Source: Vulcanimicrobiota bacterium
Lineage (GTDB): Bacteria > Vulcanimicrobiota > Vulcanimicrobiia > Vulcanimicrobiales > Vulcanimicrobiaceae
Reading direction: 5' to 3'
Assembly (NCBI GenBank): GCA_003167055.1
Contig: PMUE01000356.1
Coordinates: 1 to 14,229, forward strand
DNA length: 14,229 nucleotides
The position numbers and the translations under genes were made by a program. Position 1 is the stretch's first letter; each line of letters starts with the position of its first letter. Shown piece by piece: positions 13,350 to 14,229 of the stretch. The notes beneath the pieces are model-generated. The model was given only the letters and a program-made list of their open reading frames with translations, was not told the DNA's origin and ran no database searches.

Positions 13350-14229
13350 CTAATCAGTTCCCGCTCCACCATGATGGTGCGCGGGTCGATCAGGTGCTTC
13401 TGCAAGCCCAATGAATCCGCGGGAACGCCGAGCGCAAACGCGACGAGTTGCGGCAAGTGGAACGTTGGCAGATCAGTGCGGCCCCAACGTGAGGCCGAAT
13501 CTTGCTGATAGCCGTCGAGCGCGAGATGACAGAGCGGGCACGGCGTGAGCACCGCCTCCGCGCCATGATCCTTGGCCATCCGCATGTTCTGGCCGACCAT
13601 ATCCGTCGCGACGTTTTCTTTTTCGAGCTGGATATGGAAGCCGCAGCAGCGCGTCTTGCCCGCGTAATCGACCGGCTCGCCGCCGATCGCCGAAATGACG
13701 TCTTCGAGTGAGTGCGGGTTGCGGGCCGACTCCCAACCGTTGACGCTCTCGGGGCGAATGATGTGGCAGCCGTAGAACGGCGCGACTTTGAGCCCGTTGA
13801 GCGGACGCACGACCATCGAGCGTAGCTTGTCGAGGCCGATATCGTCGATCAACAGCCACAGCAAGTGGCGAACGGTGACGTTGCCGGCATACTTCGCGCC
13901 GAATTTGCCGAGGATGGCGTTGGCTTGATCCATCTGCTCTTCGTTTTCGAGCAGTTCTTTGTTCGCGGCGCGCATGTGCCCGGTGCAGGTCGAGCAGATC
14001 GTGATCACGTCGTCGAGGCCGAGCGCCTCGGCTTGCGCGTAGGTGCGCGCATTGAGCACGCGCGCGATATCGCGATTGACGTCGTTAACGACCGATGCGC
14101 CGCAGCACGAGGCTGCGGTCAGTTCGATCAGTTCGATGCCAAGCTTTTCGGCCAACAGCATGGTCGAGTTGAAGAGTTCTTTGCATGACTCTTTGGCGAC
14201 GCAGCCGGGGAAGAACCCGTACTTGCGCA
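13346..14229 (-). CDS. HdrB/SdhE-like protein with two CCG domains (start codon cut by window edge)
   Basis: The minus-strand frame runs from the window edge to TAG 13348-13346. The last two bases of the window read TG on this strand, followed by RKYGFFPGCVAKESCKELFN, so the start codon is almost certainly xTG with its first base at 14230, giving 294 residues, the usual size. Two cysteine-rich CCG domains are complete. The first is C10, C42-C43, C79 and C82 (CX31CCX35CXXC). The second is C155, C195-C196, C231 and C234 (39 and 34 residues between). These bind iron-sulfur centres, such as the non-cubane clusters of heterodisulfide reductase HdrB. The family also includes SdhE of type-E succinate dehydrogenases and subunits of lactate or glycolate oxidases. 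The partner genes lie outside the window, so the exact complex is undecided. Confidence 0.85.
   Translation of the reverse strand, partial: RKYGFFPGCVAKESCKELFNSTMLLAEKLGIELIELTAASCCGASVVNDVNRDIARVLNARTYAQAEALGLDDVITICSTCTGHMRAANKELLENEEQMDQANAILGKFGAKYAGNVTVRHLLWLLIDDIGLDKLRSMVVRPLNGLKVAPFYGCHIIRPESVNGWESARNPHSLEDVISAIGGEPVDYAGKTRCCGFHIQLEKENVATDMVGQNMRMAKDHGAEAVLTPCPLCHLALDGYQQDSASRWGRTDLPTFHLPQLVAFALGVPADSLGLQKHLIDPRTIMVERELIS

Noticed and set aside
13502..14188. Plus-strand frames opposite the HdrB-like gene
   Set aside because: The minus strand shows two complete CCG cysteine patterns across this stretch, so the plus-strand frames are shadows.
1..14229. tRNA or rRNA genes, CRISPR arrays and phage attachment sites
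   Set aside because: I saw no tRNA-like cloverleaf, rRNA sequence, regularly spaced repeats or integrase gene. The repeats that exist are explained by Rhs cores and TPR gene fragments.

Overview
The window looks like about 10 kb of accessory DNA set between two stretches of ordinary chromosome, in a bacterium of moderately high GC. Sec-type signal peptides on several products suggest a cell with an extracytoplasmic compartment. The flanking genes are a VOC/PhnB-like gene, a TPR/ATP-grasp gene and a two-CCG-domain HdrB/SdhE-like protein. My impression is a little-cultured lineage such as Eremiobacterota/Vulcanimicrobiota, but this is low confidence and rests on general feel rather than a marker.

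Layout. Positions 1-186 hold the start of a VOC (PhnB-like) gene on the minus strand. Positions 285-1800 hold two small membrane-protein genes and a gene of an unrecognised family broken by an in-frame TGA; all three could be old immunity genes. From about 1.8 to 11.2 kb I see four cassettes in the same orientation. Each has an Rhs core 3' end, a variable C-terminal toxin tip, one or more small immunity-like genes, and then a fragment of the 5' end of one TPR gene. Cassette A (1619-3654) has a metzincin-like peptidase tip and a periplasmic immunity candidate. Cassette B (3655-7280) has an IS3-type transposase remnant, a deleted and frameshifted Rhs with an HTHP/DUF4329-like tip, a second frameshifted tip fragment and three immunity candidates. 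Cassette C (7437-10099) has a Sec signal peptide piece, the longest Rhs core, a glycine/serine-rich tip and a small three-helix membrane protein. Cassette D (10105-11163) has an unidentified remnant, the last residues of the Rhs core, a short toxin tip broken by a stop, and a DUF4279-like immunity gene. The intact TPR/ATP-grasp gene follows at 11233-12654.

The strongest unusual signal is the set of TPR 5'-end fragments. Beside the intact gene there are two clear copies (7070-7280, 9909-10099) and one eroded copy (3615-3654), each directly after a toxin/immunity unit. In the 7070 copy most codon changes relative to the intact gene are synonymous. This suggests the fragment comes from a diverged working allele brought in with its cassette, rather than from a local duplication that decayed. 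I read the locus as a site where Rhs tip-immunity ends have repeatedly been replaced by recombination between the Rhs core and the next gene, leaving a record of displaced cassettes.

To the right of the array lie a divergently oriented pair of small paralogous genes of unknown function (12638-12916 minus, 13059-13349 plus) and a minus-strand HdrB/SdhE-like gene whose start codon loses its first base at the window edge. These are compact, GC-rich and undamaged, unlike the array.
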